From positions 1-51,938 of the forward strand of contig NZ_FOPG01000005.1 in the NCBI RefSeq assembly GCF_900113435.1: DNA of 51,938 nucleotides, written 5' to 3'. Positions within the stretch are counted from its first letter, which is position 1, and every line of letters starts with the position of its first letter. The position numbers and the translations under genes were made by a program. Shown here piece after piece: positions 7,784 to 16,824 of this stretch. The DNA is from Sulfitobacter dubius. GTDB lineage: Bacteria; Pseudomonadota; Alphaproteobacteria; Rhodobacterales; Rhodobacteraceae. The notes under the pieces were generated by a model. The model had not been told where the DNA came from. It was given only the letters and a program-made list of their open reading frames with translations, and ran no database searches.

Positions 7784-8830
7784 TCAGGCTTTGCCAGTAA
7801 GACGCATGAATTCGTGTAGAACTTCACCAACTCGGCCAGAGAATTCGGGATCCTGCTGCGAGTATTCGTCAACAACTTCCATTGAATATTCACGGACCTG
7901 AGTGACTACGTCCTCGTTCAATCGGGAGATGTTCTTACCCATTTGGCTGGTGAACTCGTCCATGCGCTTAAAATCGAGGTGCCGGAAGTGGCCACTAGCC
8001 TTCGCACTCATTGCACGCACTGCGTTGTCGATGATGCGCTTGTGGTCGTCACCCAGCTTGTTCCATTGCTCCATGCCGACAATAAACTCACCGTTGGAAT
8101 GGCTGAGCAGGTCAGGTGTGACGATATGTTCGGTCACTTCCTGAAGGTTCATGCCCCAACCGGTAGACACGCAACCCCAATGAGCACCGTCTACGACACC
8201 GGTCTGAAGGCTCTGGTATAGCTCGCCCCCTGGAACGAAGACGGGCGTGGCGCCCATTTTTTCAAAAACTTTTGCCGGGGTGCCGGTCGAGCGAATTTTG
8301 AACCCTCGGAAGTCTTCGACAGTCTCGATCGGCTTCTTGGAGTAAACGGCGAGCCCCGCAAACGAGATCGGTCCGGCCTGATAAATCCCATACTGGGCAT
8401 ATGCTTCGCGGATAATGTCGAGCGCGCCCATATCGTAGAAAAACATCTGCATTTCTTCATGGCTATCCCAGGTGGCCAAGTTGCCATTGAGGTGACCCGC
8501 TACAGGGATGCGCCCGATCCAGTATGCAGGAAAGATGAACGCGGCGTCGAGAAGTCCCCGACGCAGTGCGCCAAGTACCTCGCCAGTGGGCGCGACAGTA
8601 TCAGCCTGAAGCGTTTCGACCTGAATTTCTCCCGCGGTCGCTTCAGTGATCCATCGTGCGAATTCGGCATAAATGGAGTCAAAATATTCTACACCGGGTG
8701 TCCAGTGGCTCTGAATACGCCATTTGATCTGCTCCTGCGCCAAGACGGCCGGGGCGGATAGGACAGTCGTTCCCGCCGCGATCGCGCCTCCGGTCAAAAC
8801 TCTCCGACGATTAATTGTAGGTACAGTCAT
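7784..8830 (-). CDS. dctP: TRAP transporter solute-binding protein (DctP family)
   Basis: A periplasmic binding protein of a tripartite ATP-independent periplasmic transporter, 348 residues from the start chosen at 8830. That ATG has a strong GGAGGAGA site seven bases upstream; the further-upstream ATG at 8866 lacks one. The N-terminus NRRRVLTGGAIAAGTTVLSA with AVLAQ has twin arginines and a signal cleavage site, so Tat export is possible. Family features include WRIQSHWTPG, FKIRSTGTPAKVFEKMGATP with the conserved substrate-binding arginine, and a tryptophan-rich AHWGCVSTGWGMNLQEV. The arginine predicts a carboxylate ligand, fitting uptake of an organic acid for the acyl-CoA enzymes nearby. 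Small and large permease genes lie immediately upstream in the operon. Confidence 0.9.
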   Translation of the reverse strand: MTVPTINRRRVLTGGAIAAGTTVLSAPAVLAQEQIKWRIQSHWTPGVEYFDSIYAEFARWITEATAGEIQVETLQADTVAPTGEVLGALRRGLLDAAFIFPAYWIGRIPVAGHLNGNLATWDSHEEMQMFFYDMGALDIIREAYAQYGIYQAGPISFAGLAVYSKKPIETVEDFRGFKIRSTGTPAKVFEKMGATPVFVPGGELYQSLQTGVVDGAHWGCVSTGWGMNLQEVTEHIVTPDLLSHSNGEFIVGMEQWNKLGDDHKRIIDNAVRAMSAKASGHFRHLDFKRMDEFTSQMGKNISRLNEDVVTQVREYSMEVVDEYSQQDPEFSGRVGEVLHEFMRLTGKA

Positions 8831-8896
8831 TTTAGTTCTCCTCCTTGTTAATCTTAAATCACGCATGACGATATGGGATGGCTGAGCGCGGCTCGG

Positions 8897-10198
8897 TCAG
8901 TCCATCATCTGGGTTAATGAAATCAGAATTTCAGGGACGGCGAGCAGAAGCGCACCGGTGGCAAGCATGATGCCGAGGAACGGCAGCACAGAACGGTAGA
9001 TTTCGGTGATCGGCGTGTCTGGGCTCAGACTCTTGAGGTAAAACAGATTGTACCCGAACGGCGGCGTAATATACCCGATGCAGAGGTTCAGCTGAAAAAT
9101 CACGCAGAACCAAATCGGATCAAAGCCGAGCTCGACAACGATCGGATAGAAGATCGGAAGCGTCAGCAGAATGATACCTACCGGATCGAGGAACATTCCT
9201 AGCACAAGCGCAGCAAGCTGCATGAGGACGATGAGCATCCAAGGCTCAAGTTCTGAGTTGCGCAGTAGATCGACCATGAAGGCAATCCCGCCGCCACTGG
9301 AGTATATCGAAACGAAAGCCCCTGCCCCAAAAATGATCCATACGACCATTCCGGTGACCGATGCGGTATCGTAGCTTACTGCCTTGATAAAATCGAAGGT
9401 GAGTTCGCCCCTCAACCAGACCGCAAAAAGAACGGCGGCGACGCCGACGCCCGCAGCTTCGGTGGGCGTCGCGATCCCGAGGAAGATAGTGACAAGTACT
9501 GAAAGCACGATCAGAAGCGGTAGCAGAACTGACTTTAGCGCCTTTAGCTTTTCGCTGAAAGGCGCCGCGACGTTTGCAGCCGGTGCGAGGTCGGGCCGCA
9601 GATTTGCCTTGATTACTACGTAGGTGATAAAGGCAATCAGGATGAAAAGCCCGGCAATTAAACCCCCGAAAAAAAGCTTTCCCACCGAAAGCCCTGTCAT
9701 CATCCCGATAATGATAAGTGTAATAGACGGCGGTATAAGGATGCCCAGGGTACCCGAAGCGCCAATCGTGCCGAGAACGAAGCGATCGTCGTATCCGTGG
9801 CGTTTCATAGCAGGGATGCCGACCAACCCGGTGGTGATCGTAGATGCGGAACAGTTCCCAGTCATAGCGGAAAGCACGGCTGCAAAGCCTGAAGTGCCTA
9901 CAAGAAGGCCTCCATTGAGCCGCCCTGACCAGAGATAGAAGGCTTGATAGAGATCCTCGGCGATCTTGGAGCGCCCAAGGGCGATACCTATTGCAATGAA
10001 CATTGGGATCGCTGAGAGCAGTATCGACCACATGTTGCCAAACGTGCTCGATACTACTGAAAAGACTCCTGGTGGACCGTTTAGGATCAAAGCGAAGATG
10101 ACTGCGATGCCGCCCATTGCGAAAGACAGTGACACACCCAAAATGATCGCGGCGATCAAGCCGCCGAACATACCTATGGTTAGAAGCTCAGGGCTCAT
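8897..10198 (-). CDS. dctM: TRAP transporter large permease (DctM family)
   Basis: A 433-residue polytopic membrane protein with about twelve hydrophobic segments, the sodium-coupled translocation subunit of the TRAP system. Recognisable blocks are MTGNCSASTITTGLVGIPAM, GTLGILIPPSITLIIIGMMT and GMFLDPVGIILLTLPIFYPI, followed by LNLCIGYITPPFGYNLFYLK near the C-terminus. Its start overlaps the stop of the small permease gene by 4 bp (10195-10198), the normal arrangement. The binding-protein gene follows 66 bp later. Length and motifs are complete. Confidence 0.93.
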   Translation of the reverse strand: MSPELLTIGMFGGLIAAIILGVSLSFAMGGIAVIFALILNGPPGVFSVVSSTFGNMWSILLSAIPMFIAIGIALGRSKIAEDLYQAFYLWSGRLNGGLLVGTSGFAAVLSAMTGNCSASTITTGLVGIPAMKRHGYDDRFVLGTIGASGTLGILIPPSITLIIIGMMTGLSVGKLFFGGLIAGLFILIAFITYVVIKANLRPDLAPAANVAAPFSEKLKALKSVLLPLLIVLSVLVTIFLGIATPTEAAGVGVAAVLFAVWLRGELTFDFIKAVSYDTASVTGMVVWIIFGAGAFVSIYSSGGGIAFMVDLLRNSELEPWMLIVLMQLAALVLGMFLDPVGIILLTLPIFYPIVVELGFDPIWFCVIFQLNLCIGYITPPFGYNLFYLKSLSPDTPITEIYRSVLPFLGIMLATGALLLAVPEILISLTQMMD

Positions 10199-10731
10199 GA
10201 CGATACACTCCCCGCATCAACTTCGCAGGTGCTTCGGTATGTTGATGGGACTGCGACGGCGATCAGGGACCGGATAAGACCCGCAATTGCCTGAAGCATG
10301 ATTAGGCCGGTCGCAATCACAAGAATCAACTTCACGGGCCAGAGAGGATGGGCTAGGGCGCTATCGTCTTTTTCTTGCCAAAGCAGAGCTTCTTGATAGA
10401 ATTCCCAACCGGAGTAAGTCAGCGCTGACGTCCAAATCAGCAGGAAAATATAATTAAGACTGTCGAAAACTCCGAGCGTTCGAGGCCCTCTTCCAATCAT
10501 CAAGATATCGACCCTGACATGACCGCCACGCAGAAGCGTGTATGCGCCGATCAAGATAAAATAAGATGCAAAAATTCGCTGTGTATACCCGTGCGCCCAG
10601 ATTGTGGGGCTGTCGAACGCATAGCGAGACACGACCTCCCAAACCAAAACCCCAGCTCCGACCCAAACGACGAAGCTAACAGTTCGACCGACGAGCAAGT
10701 TAAGTTTGTCGACCAAAAGTAATATTTTCAT
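10195..10731 (-). CDS. dctQ: TRAP transporter small permease (DctQ family)
   Basis: A 178-residue four-helix membrane protein. Start chosen at ATG 10731 (MKILLLVDKLNLLVGRTVSF), which lies just after GGGGGA; a TTG at 10743 would add four residues. The motif RYAFDSPTIWAHGYTQRIFA and the following YTLLRGGHVRVDIL are the usual DctQ signature (W-x-x-E/G-x and GHVRVD). It is the first gene of the minus-strand set, so the operon promoter should lie in the 142-bp divergent region shared with the TetR gene. Confidence 0.9.
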   Translation of the reverse strand: MKILLLVDKLNLLVGRTVSFVVWVGAGVLVWEVVSRYAFDSPTIWAHGYTQRIFASYFILIGAYTLLRGGHVRVDILMIGRGPRTLGVFDSLNYIFLLIWTSALTYSGWEFYQEALLWQEKDDSALAHPLWPVKLILVIATGLIMLQAIAGLIRSLIAVAVPSTYRSTCEVDAGSVSS

Positions 10732-10821
10732 GGCTCCCCCCAACTCAAAACCGAAGCATCCTCCATGCTTTGGCCTCGAATTTCATATGGTAGCTATGTT
10801 TTTCGAAAAAAAACCACTTGT

Positions 10822-10846
10822 CAAATGCTAATTTGTCGTCCAAATT
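10822..10846. promoter_or_regulatory. candidate TetR operator with three alternating half-sites
   Basis: In the divergent region between dctQ and the TetR gene, CAAAT (10822-10826), AATTTG (10830-10835) and CAAATT (10841-10846) form two overlapping inverted repeats that share the middle half-site. AATTTG-TCGTC-CAAATT is a 6-bp palindrome with a 5-bp spacer. The site is 28 bp upstream of the regulator start, where it could control both directions. Binding by the adjacent regulator is inference. Confidence 0.45.
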
Positions 10847-10873
10847 CGATATAGAGACACGATTTTGGGGCAA

Positions 10874-11557
10874 ATGATGGCAAACACCAAGCGAGCCAGT
10901 TCATACAATGTAGCAACACGCGGCAACTTGCTTGATGCCGCGGAGCGTCTTTTTGCTACGAGGGGTTATGAAGTCGTTACTCTCAAAGAAATTGCCGCCG
11001 CTGCTAATGCAAACGTTGGGCAAATTTCGTACCATTTCGGGCAGAAAGATGAGCTCATTAACGCCGTCATCCTGCGCCGCGCTGGCGCCATAAGCGAAGA
11101 GCGTACCCAGCTTCTCGAATCCTACGAACGTCTCGTCGGCCCTGCAGGGTGCGAACTCGAACCTATCGTCCGCGCGTTTCTGGATCCTTATTTTGCCAAG
11201 CTCAAAAGTGATGATCCCGGCTGGCGATGCTATGCGCTCTTCATTGGGCGGAATGTGTGGGACGCCAAGCTCGCAGAAGCGATTACCGAAGGGTACAATC
11301 CGACCGCACATCGGTACATAGAGGCTATCCGCCGCGCAGTCCCGTCACTTACGGAAGTAGATGGCGTGCGTGCATTCCAATTCCTCCTCGCCGGTCTCTA
11401 CGGGTCGACAACAAATGACAGTCGCATCAACGGCTTGCTTGGAGATGACGGTCTCGATGTCGACTACGACGGATATCAGAAAACCCTTGTACCCTATGTC
11501 GTCGGTGGCATCCGCTCAATCGGCGTCATGCGGGATTCGACCGGAACAAAACCATAA
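10874..11557 (+). CDS. TetR/AcrR family transcriptional regulator
   Basis: A 227-residue regulator from ATG 10874 (a GGGG run just upstream; TTG 10865 and ATG 10877 are alternatives). The N-terminal helix-turn-helix is plain: LLDAAERLFATRGYEVVTLK, then EIAAAANANVGQISYHFGQK, residues about 18-60. The C-terminal ligand-binding half is acidic-helical and resembles the longer TetR_C domains (WRCYALFIGRNVW near 120). It is divergent from the TRAP operon and directly upstream (14 bp) of a crotonase gene, so it most likely controls both sets. The ligand may be an acyl-CoA or the free acid, by analogy with other TetR proteins in acyl-CoA clusters. Not proven. Confidence 0.88.
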   Translation: MMANTKRASSYNVATRGNLLDAAERLFATRGYEVVTLKEIAAAANANVGQISYHFGQKDELINAVILRRAGAISEERTQLLESYERLVGPAGCELEPIVRAFLDPYFAKLKSDDPGWRCYALFIGRNVWDAKLAEAITEGYNPTAHRYIEAIRRAVPSLTEVDGVRAFQFLLAGLYGSTTNDSRINGLLGDDGLDVDYDGYQKTLVPYVVGGIRSIGVMRDSTGTKP

Positions 11558-11571
11558 ATAGGGGTAAGAAA

Positions 11572-12384
11572 ATGAAATTTGAAACGATAGCGCTCGACCG
11601 GCAAGGACCAGTCTGGGTGCTGACCCTAAACAGGCCTTCGCGACTGAATGCAATGAGCCAGCCGATGTTGTCTGAACTAACCGCAGCCTGCGATGAAGCC
11701 GAGTCCAGCTCCTCGTGTCGCGTAATTGTGGTCACGGGCGCAGGCAAGGCGTTCACGCCGGGCTTCGACCTACAGGATCAGGCGGCGCGAACGCCGAAAG
11801 GTCGTGACGAATGGGCCCCTATTCTTCGCCGTGATTTTGACAGTGTGATGCGCTTCTGGACATTGTCAAAACCGACCATTGCCGCTGTAAATGGACCTGC
11901 CCTAGCTGGCGGCTGTGAGCTGGCGATGGCCTGCGACATCACGATCGCTGCAGAAAGCGCGTTTTTTGGAGAGCCGGAGGTCAAGTTTGGCGCAGGCATC
12001 GTGGTGATGCTCCTGCCTTGGATCGTGGGCCCAAAGAAGGCAAAGGAAATTTCTTTTCTCGGAAGGGACACTCTGAGCGCACGGGAGGCCGAAGCGATCG
12101 GAATGGTAAATGAAGTAGTGCCAGACGATCAGGTTCTGAGCGTTGCGATGGAGCACGCGCGTAGAATAGCCGTAGTCGATCCGATGGTGATCCGGCGTAC
12201 GAAAGCACAGATCAACGAGACCATGGATATCGCGGGGATGTCGAGGGCATTGGAAAGGTCGCTTGAAATCGACTTGGAGCTCGAAGCCGAGGGCAGCCCG
12301 GACAAGAAGGCGTTTCTCGAAGCTTTGCGTGTGGGTGGCTTGAAGGGTGCCTTAGCATGGCGTGACGAGAGGTTCAGCACTTGA
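11572..12384 (+). CDS. enoyl-CoA hydratase/isomerase family protein
   Basis: A 270-residue crotonase. Landmarks are VLTLNRPSRLNAMSQ at the N-terminus, the oxyanion loop FTPGFDLQDQA (GFDL replaces the usual GADL), and LAGGCELAMACD and FGEPEVKFGAGIVVMLLPW carrying the two glutamate positions. The C-terminus GLKGALAWRDERF resembles that of the crotonase at 16825-17637, and both share a G(A/S)G-hydrophobic-LLP/MP loop. They are probably old paralogues rather than a recent duplication. The exact reaction (hydration, isomerisation, retro-aldol or dehydration) cannot be read from sequence. It is preceded 14 bp upstream by the TetR gene and overlaps the acyl-CoA ligase gene by 4 bp. Confidence 0.87.
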   Translation: MKFETIALDRQGPVWVLTLNRPSRLNAMSQPMLSELTAACDEAESSSSCRVIVVTGAGKAFTPGFDLQDQAARTPKGRDEWAPILRRDFDSVMRFWTLSKPTIAAVNGPALAGGCELAMACDITIAAESAFFGEPEVKFGAGIVVMLLPWIVGPKKAKEISFLGRDTLSAREAEAIGMVNEVVPDDQVLSVAMEHARRIAVVDPMVIRRTKAQINETMDIAGMSRALERSLEIDLELEAEGSPDKKAFLEALRVGGLKGALAWRDERFST

Positions 12385-13796
12385 GCCAGGCAGCTGAAAC
12401 ACAAGACTTCTATGAAGCCATCATGTGCGCCCGCAGTGGCGGAATTCACGATGATACTGGCTTTTTAGAGATGGCCGAGTTGCAGAATCAGGTCGTCCGC
12501 CTCACGCGCGATTTAAAAGGGCGCGGGGCCAAAGGCGGAGAACCTATCTTAATCGCGATTTGCGGCGATGCGAATGACGTCGTCGGAATTCTTGCCGTCA
12601 TAGGCGCCGGGGCAGTAGCGGTGCCCATCCACCATAAGTCTCATCAAGATTACATTGATCATGTTCGGCAAATTACCGGTGCGCGATTTTATCTTGATGC
12701 GTCGGATCCGGCAGTGGCACCCGAACCACGCATAAAACAGATTTCCAATCGGCCGCCTCCGCATCGCCCCATACTTGATGGTGCCGCCTTCGTGACCTTC
12801 ACGTCTGGCTCAACAGGAACTCCCAAAGGTGTCGTTCTGGCACGCGAACGTGTGTCGGCGAAGTACCACGCTATCCGCATTGCCATTAATCTACAGTCCG
12901 CGCCCGTCGCGCTGGTTCCGCTGCAACTGCTTTTCAGCTTCGGACAATGGGCCACGTTCCTACCCCTGATGTCGGGAGGCACAATTCACATGACGAGCCG
13001 ATATAGTCCGCATTGGGTGGCACGAAAACTCGAAAGATTCGAGATCAATTACCTGGCAGCCGTCCCAACTATGTTGCGCATGTTGGCAGGCTCGGCCATT
13101 TCGGAACAGTCCTTTCAAGTGCTAACGGGCGGCGAAGCTGTCGGCAGCCGTCTACGACAAACGCTGTTCGAATCTTGGCCGCACGCCACGATCAATAGCA
13201 TCTATGGCCTGACCGAAACTGGCACATGTGACCTGTTCCGTCGGGATCAGGCTCCCGATAACGGCGGCAACAGCCTCGGGTTTCCTTCTCCAGACGTCGA
13301 AGTAGCAACCGATCCGGACAACCGCGAACTACTCATCAGAAGCCCGTACAATATGCTCGGTTATCTGGAAATGCCCGAGCTCTCTGCGGAAACGCTGCGC
13401 GAAGGATGGATTCGTACCGGCGATCAGGCAAAGATCCTTTCGACCGGCGAGGTTGTGTTGGCTGGCCGTATCAAAGAACTCATCAACAGAGGCGGCAATA
13501 AGGTTTCGCCACTTGAAGTCGAAACTACCTTTCAGCAGCATCCGAATGTGTCCGCCGCACTGGCGACGGCCGTGCCCGACAAGCGATTTGGTGAGGCGAT
13601 TCATTTGCTGATCGTTCCCACCGAGGCATCAGAGCTGGCCGCTTCCGAGCTGCTGGACTGGGCTGTGCCCCGCCTGGAAAGGTTCAAGCTGCCCGATGTC
13701 ATCCACTTCGGACAAGAGTTGCCGTTGGGCAATACCGGAAAGTCGGACCGAAATGCTTTGCGGCGACTAATTTTGGAGCAAGGGCAGGCGGAATGA
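12381..13796 (+). CDS. acyl-CoA ligase (AMP-forming)
   Basis: A 471-residue ANL-superfamily adenylating enzyme, somewhat shorter than typical (500-560). Start is TTG 12381, overlapping the previous stop (TTGA). Motifs in order: P-loop FVTFTSGSTGTPKGVVLA near residue 138, GLTETGTCD near 275, WIRTGDQAKI near 343, hinge GRIKELINRGGNKVSPLEVE near 359, and the C-terminal lysine region LGNTGKSDRNALRR. All core motifs are present, so it should activate a carboxylic acid to acyl-AMP and then acyl-CoA. It is translationally linked at both ends by 4-bp overlaps. A second ligase lies two genes later; they may handle different chain lengths or steps. Confidence 0.9.
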   Translation: MSQAAETQDFYEAIMCARSGGIHDDTGFLEMAELQNQVVRLTRDLKGRGAKGGEPILIAICGDANDVVGILAVIGAGAVAVPIHHKSHQDYIDHVRQITGARFYLDASDPAVAPEPRIKQISNRPPPHRPILDGAAFVTFTSGSTGTPKGVVLARERVSAKYHAIRIAINLQSAPVALVPLQLLFSFGQWATFLPLMSGGTIHMTSRYSPHWVARKLERFEINYLAAVPTMLRMLAGSAISEQSFQVLTGGEAVGSRLRQTLFESWPHATINSIYGLTETGTCDLFRRDQAPDNGGNSLGFPSPDVEVATDPDNRELLIRSPYNMLGYLEMPELSAETLREGWIRTGDQAKILSTGEVVLAGRIKELINRGGNKVSPLEVETTFQQHPNVSAALATAVPDKRFGEAIHLLIVPTEASELAASELLDWAVPRLERFKLPDVIHFGQELPLGNTGKSDRNALRRLILEQGQAE

Positions 13797-15040
13797 TAAA
13801 CGCCGCAACATCTCCACGGCGTATCATTCCTAATGTCGGCATACTGATCTTTGCCGAAATTGGTGCGATGTCGCTTTGGTTTGTCTCTAACGCGATCTTG
13901 CCAGAATTGAGCGCAGGTACGAACCTCGATCCTTGGCGGATCGGGCTGCTTTCTGCAGCTGTTCAGATCGGTTTTGTCGTGGGCGCCCTCGCGCTCGCGG
14001 CATTTGGGATACCCGACAGGTTCGACCCACGCCGTGTTTTTGCCATCGGGGCGGCGTTGGCCGCGATCTCAACTGCCGCGCTCGTCTTCACACCACCTGC
14101 TGGGAACATACAAATCGTCCTACGCTTTGCAACCGGCCTCTGCCTCGCCAGCGTGTACCCGGTTGGGATACAGCTGGCGGTCAGCTGGACGCAGAAACGA
14201 CGGGGCCTTGTGGTCGGGTTGCTGGTAGGCGCCCTGACGCTCGGCTCCGCCATGCCACACGGCTTGGCGTTACTTGGTGGAGCCAATTGGCAGTTTACTG
14301 TGTTGCTCGCTAGTGCGATCGCCCTCAGCGCTGCTGGTCTCATCTTAACAATGAAGCTCGGCCCGTATCATACCAGAGCACCTGCTTTTTCGGTCCGCGA
14401 CTTAACTCTTGCCTGGACCCTTCGACCGGTTCGATTGGCATTCGCTGGTTACCTTGCCCATATGTGGGAACTCTATGCCTTCTGGGCTTGGATTGCCGCT
14501 GCACTCTTGGTGTCTTTTCAGGAGCATGGCATCGCGAACGCGCCAGATATGGCGCGGCTAGCCACTTTCATCGCGATTTCGATTGGGGGTATTTTCTGCA
14601 TCCCGACCGGAGCTCTTGCCGACAGGTTCGGCAAAGCAAAGATTGCGGGTGCCACGATGGGGCTCAGTGCTTCATTCGGTTTTTGCACGGCCCTTAGTTT
14701 TAATCATTCACCAGAATTGACCGTCATATTTGCTGTCTTATGGGGAGTTTTCATCATTCCCGATAGTGCTCTCTTTTCAGCGCTTGTCGCAGATGCTGCT
14801 CCCGCAGGAAAGTCCGGCAGTCTGATGACACTACAGACGGCGCTCGGTTTTCTTATTACCGTTTTGACGATTCAGATGGCCCCCATTTTAGCCGCCTCGT
14901 TTAGTTGGCCCGCAGCTCTCGCAATCTTTGGCGTTGGACCTCTCGTAGGGATCGAAGCGATGCGCCGACTGGATGGGCTTTTACTCCAATCCAACCTGAG
15001 ATCGAGGTCAACCACCTTAGAGGAGGAACTTCCGATATGA
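13793..15040 (+). CDS. MFS transporter
   Basis: A 415-residue major facilitator with about twelve transmembrane segments and a central hydrophilic loop near residue 195. The first helix is VGILIFAEIGAMSLWFVSNA. The A-like motif between helices 2 and 3 is FGIPDRFDPRRV, and PTGALADRFGKAKIAG after the central loop is the second copy. It is embedded between acyl-CoA ligase genes with 4-bp overlaps on both sides, so it very likely carries the pathway substrate, perhaps as an alternative to the TRAP system. The substrate itself is not identifiable. Confidence 0.87.
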   Translation: MINAATSPRRIIPNVGILIFAEIGAMSLWFVSNAILPELSAGTNLDPWRIGLLSAAVQIGFVVGALALAAFGIPDRFDPRRVFAIGAALAAISTAALVFTPPAGNIQIVLRFATGLCLASVYPVGIQLAVSWTQKRRGLVVGLLVGALTLGSAMPHGLALLGGANWQFTVLLASAIALSAAGLILTMKLGPYHTRAPAFSVRDLTLAWTLRPVRLAFAGYLAHMWELYAFWAWIAAALLVSFQEHGIANAPDMARLATFIAISIGGIFCIPTGALADRFGKAKIAGATMGLSASFGFCTALSFNHSPELTVIFAVLWGVFIIPDSALFSALVADAAPAGKSGSLMTLQTALGFLITVLTIQMAPILAASFSWPAALAIFGVGPLVGIEAMRRLDGLLLQSNLRSRSTTLEEELPI

Positions 15041-15168
15041 CGGATCACTACGATGCATACGTGATCAAGCTACCAAACGATCACCCTTCCGCAAAACCGC
15101 CGCCGAAAGCACTACAAGGCGTCTGCTTACGGGCAACAAAAAGTCGATCTCTGGGTAAATTAAAATGA
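15037..15168 (+). CDS. small unknown protein (43 residues) inside acyl-CoA operon
   Basis: A 43-codon ORF with a good GAGGAGG ribosome-binding site (about 15021) and an ATG that overlaps the MFS stop (ATGA). Its stop at 15166-15168 overlaps the next start by 4 bp. The product (begins MTDHYDAYVIKLPNDHPSAK, ends in a basic tail KSRSLGKLK) is hydrophilic, with no membrane segment or metal motif, and I do not recognise it. Either it is a genuine small protein, or the head of a once larger gene whose remainder was lost, with the tight overlaps keeping the frame coupled. Spacing and signals favour translation. Confidence 0.6.
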   Translation: MTDHYDAYVIKLPNDHPSAKPPPKALQGVCLRATKSRSLGKLK

Positions 15169-16808
15169 AAAGTACTATGCAAAGGGGAGACCTTGGTGTC
15201 GCCCGTGCCTTAAGACATGCCATAAAGACAGGTGCTGACACACCAGTAACATACCAGTCTTCAACCGGTGCTATATTCGATTCACTGCGGTCCTGCGCAG
15301 AACGCGCAGCACGGTTGGGCCTAGCACTGCGAAGCTTTGGACTTGCTCCCGGCACACGCGTTGCCACTTTCTGCGGAACGACCAGAGAACATTTTGAGGC
15401 GTTTCTCGGTGTTCCTGCCTATGGGTTTGTATTGCACCCACTCAACATTCGCATGTCGGATGAGGACCTCGCTCGGATAGTCGCGGAAACTAAAGACGAA
15501 GTCCTTATTCTCGATTCCGAACTAGCCGAGAGGTTCGCCACACTCGCTCCGAATCTGACGTCGAGCGATCTGCGTCTCATATTAGTCACCGGCAATCAGG
15601 ATGTAAGTTTCGTAGATCTCGAACATGCGCAGGTCTTGGACTATCAGCAGTTCTTCTCCGATTTCAAAACTCCAGAACCTTCGGATATTACTGACGTGCC
15701 AGAAGACATGGCGGCCACGATCTGTCACACTGGTGGAACAACAGGAAGACCGAAAGCGGTGGCGTATTCGCATCGCTCGATCTGGCTGCAAGCTCTTAAT
15801 CTCTGTCTTGCAGATACACTTGGGCTATGCCGAGCCGACAGGGCTCTATTGGCCGTCCCCTTCTATCATGTGAACGGGTGGGGGCTACCCTATGCATGTG
15901 TCATCTCCGGGGCGGGACTGGTCTTGCCTGGCAGCTCATTCAGACCCGGAGTGCTGTGTGAACTGATCAACAGGGCATCAGTCACGATCGCCGCGGGCGT
16001 GCCTACCATCTGGACAGACCTTCTTGGACACCTGGATGCGCCGGAAACCCAGCTCGCCTCCGGGCTAAAGCGTATTGCCACCGGAGGCGCTGCAGTTCCT
16101 GTACCACTATCACGAGCGCTGGCAGCACTCGATATCACGCCAGTTCAAGCTTGGGGCATGACCGAAACCTCTTCCATGTCCGCTATCGGCCCGGTCGAGG
16201 TCGCAACACATAGTCCAATAGGACGACCGGTGCCGGGGCTCGAGTTACGCACCATTGACGATAAAGGCGTTCCTCTGATGCCGGGAGCGTCGGTGCCTGG
16301 TGAAGTACAAGTGCGCGGCCCCACGGTAATCTCGCACTATCTTGAAGCCGGCGCCGAAGCGGCGGCACCAGATGGCTGGGTGTCGACCGGCGATATCGGT
16401 ACGATCGATGCATCGGGCGCACTGACTCTGACGGACCGGTTGAAGGACGCCATCAAATCAGGCGGAGAATGGATACCGGCAGCTGCGCTCGAAAACGCTA
16501 TCTGCGAAGTCAGCTGGGTTCGCGATGTCGCCGTAATTGCGCAACATGACGAACGTTTTCAAGAGCGCCCATTTGGCGTTCTGGTCGTCAGCTCACCGGA
16601 GGCGGTCGATCTGGCTGCATTACGTGCGCATCTACAAGCTGTAGTGCCTTCATGGTGGATACCCAAAGCATGGAGCATTTTGCCCGCTTTGCCGCGCACA
16701 ACACTTGGAAAACCGGACAAACGTGAGCTTCGGGAGAGGTTGATAAAGGGCAAGTTGCAGAGCGTCCACCTCACCCAAGCCAAAAACCTCAAAGAACCAC
16801 AATCTTGA
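15165..16808 (+). CDS. acyl-CoA synthetase (AMP-forming), medium/long-chain type
   Basis: A 547-residue ANL enzyme of normal length. Motifs: ATICHTGGTTGRPKAVAYSH (P-loop, near residue 185), YHVNGWGLPYACVISGAGLV, WGMTETSSMSAIGPVE near 329, DGWVSTGDIGTIDASGAL near 404, and DRLKDAIKSGGEWIPAAALE near 424. The C-terminal LPRTTLGKPDKRELRERL carries the catalytic lysine. The WGMTETS and SGGEWI motifs place it with the fatty-acyl/DMSP/aryl ligase branch. Start ATG 15165 overlaps the stop of the 43-residue ORF. It is followed after 16 bp by a crotonase, so the CoA ester formed is probably handed to that enzyme. Confidence 0.92.
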   Translation: MKSTMQRGDLGVARALRHAIKTGADTPVTYQSSTGAIFDSLRSCAERAARLGLALRSFGLAPGTRVATFCGTTREHFEAFLGVPAYGFVLHPLNIRMSDEDLARIVAETKDEVLILDSELAERFATLAPNLTSSDLRLILVTGNQDVSFVDLEHAQVLDYQQFFSDFKTPEPSDITDVPEDMAATICHTGGTTGRPKAVAYSHRSIWLQALNLCLADTLGLCRADRALLAVPFYHVNGWGLPYACVISGAGLVLPGSSFRPGVLCELINRASVTIAAGVPTIWTDLLGHLDAPETQLASGLKRIATGGAAVPVPLSRALAALDITPVQAWGMTETSSMSAIGPVEVATHSPIGRPVPGLELRTIDDKGVPLMPGASVPGEVQVRGPTVISHYLEAGAEAAAPDGWVSTGDIGTIDASGALTLTDRLKDAIKSGGEWIPAAALENAICEVSWVRDVAVIAQHDERFQERPFGVLVVSSPEAVDLAALRAHLQAVVPSWWIPKAWSILPALPRTTLGKPDKRELRERLIKGKLQSVHLTQAKNLKEPQS

Positions 16809-16824
16809 ACCAAAGGAGAAAACT

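Noticed and set aside
9246..10031. 261-codon minus-strand ORF in another frame of the large TRAP permease gene
   Set aside because: The permease frame has all family motifs; the alternative frame is an arginine-rich shadow.
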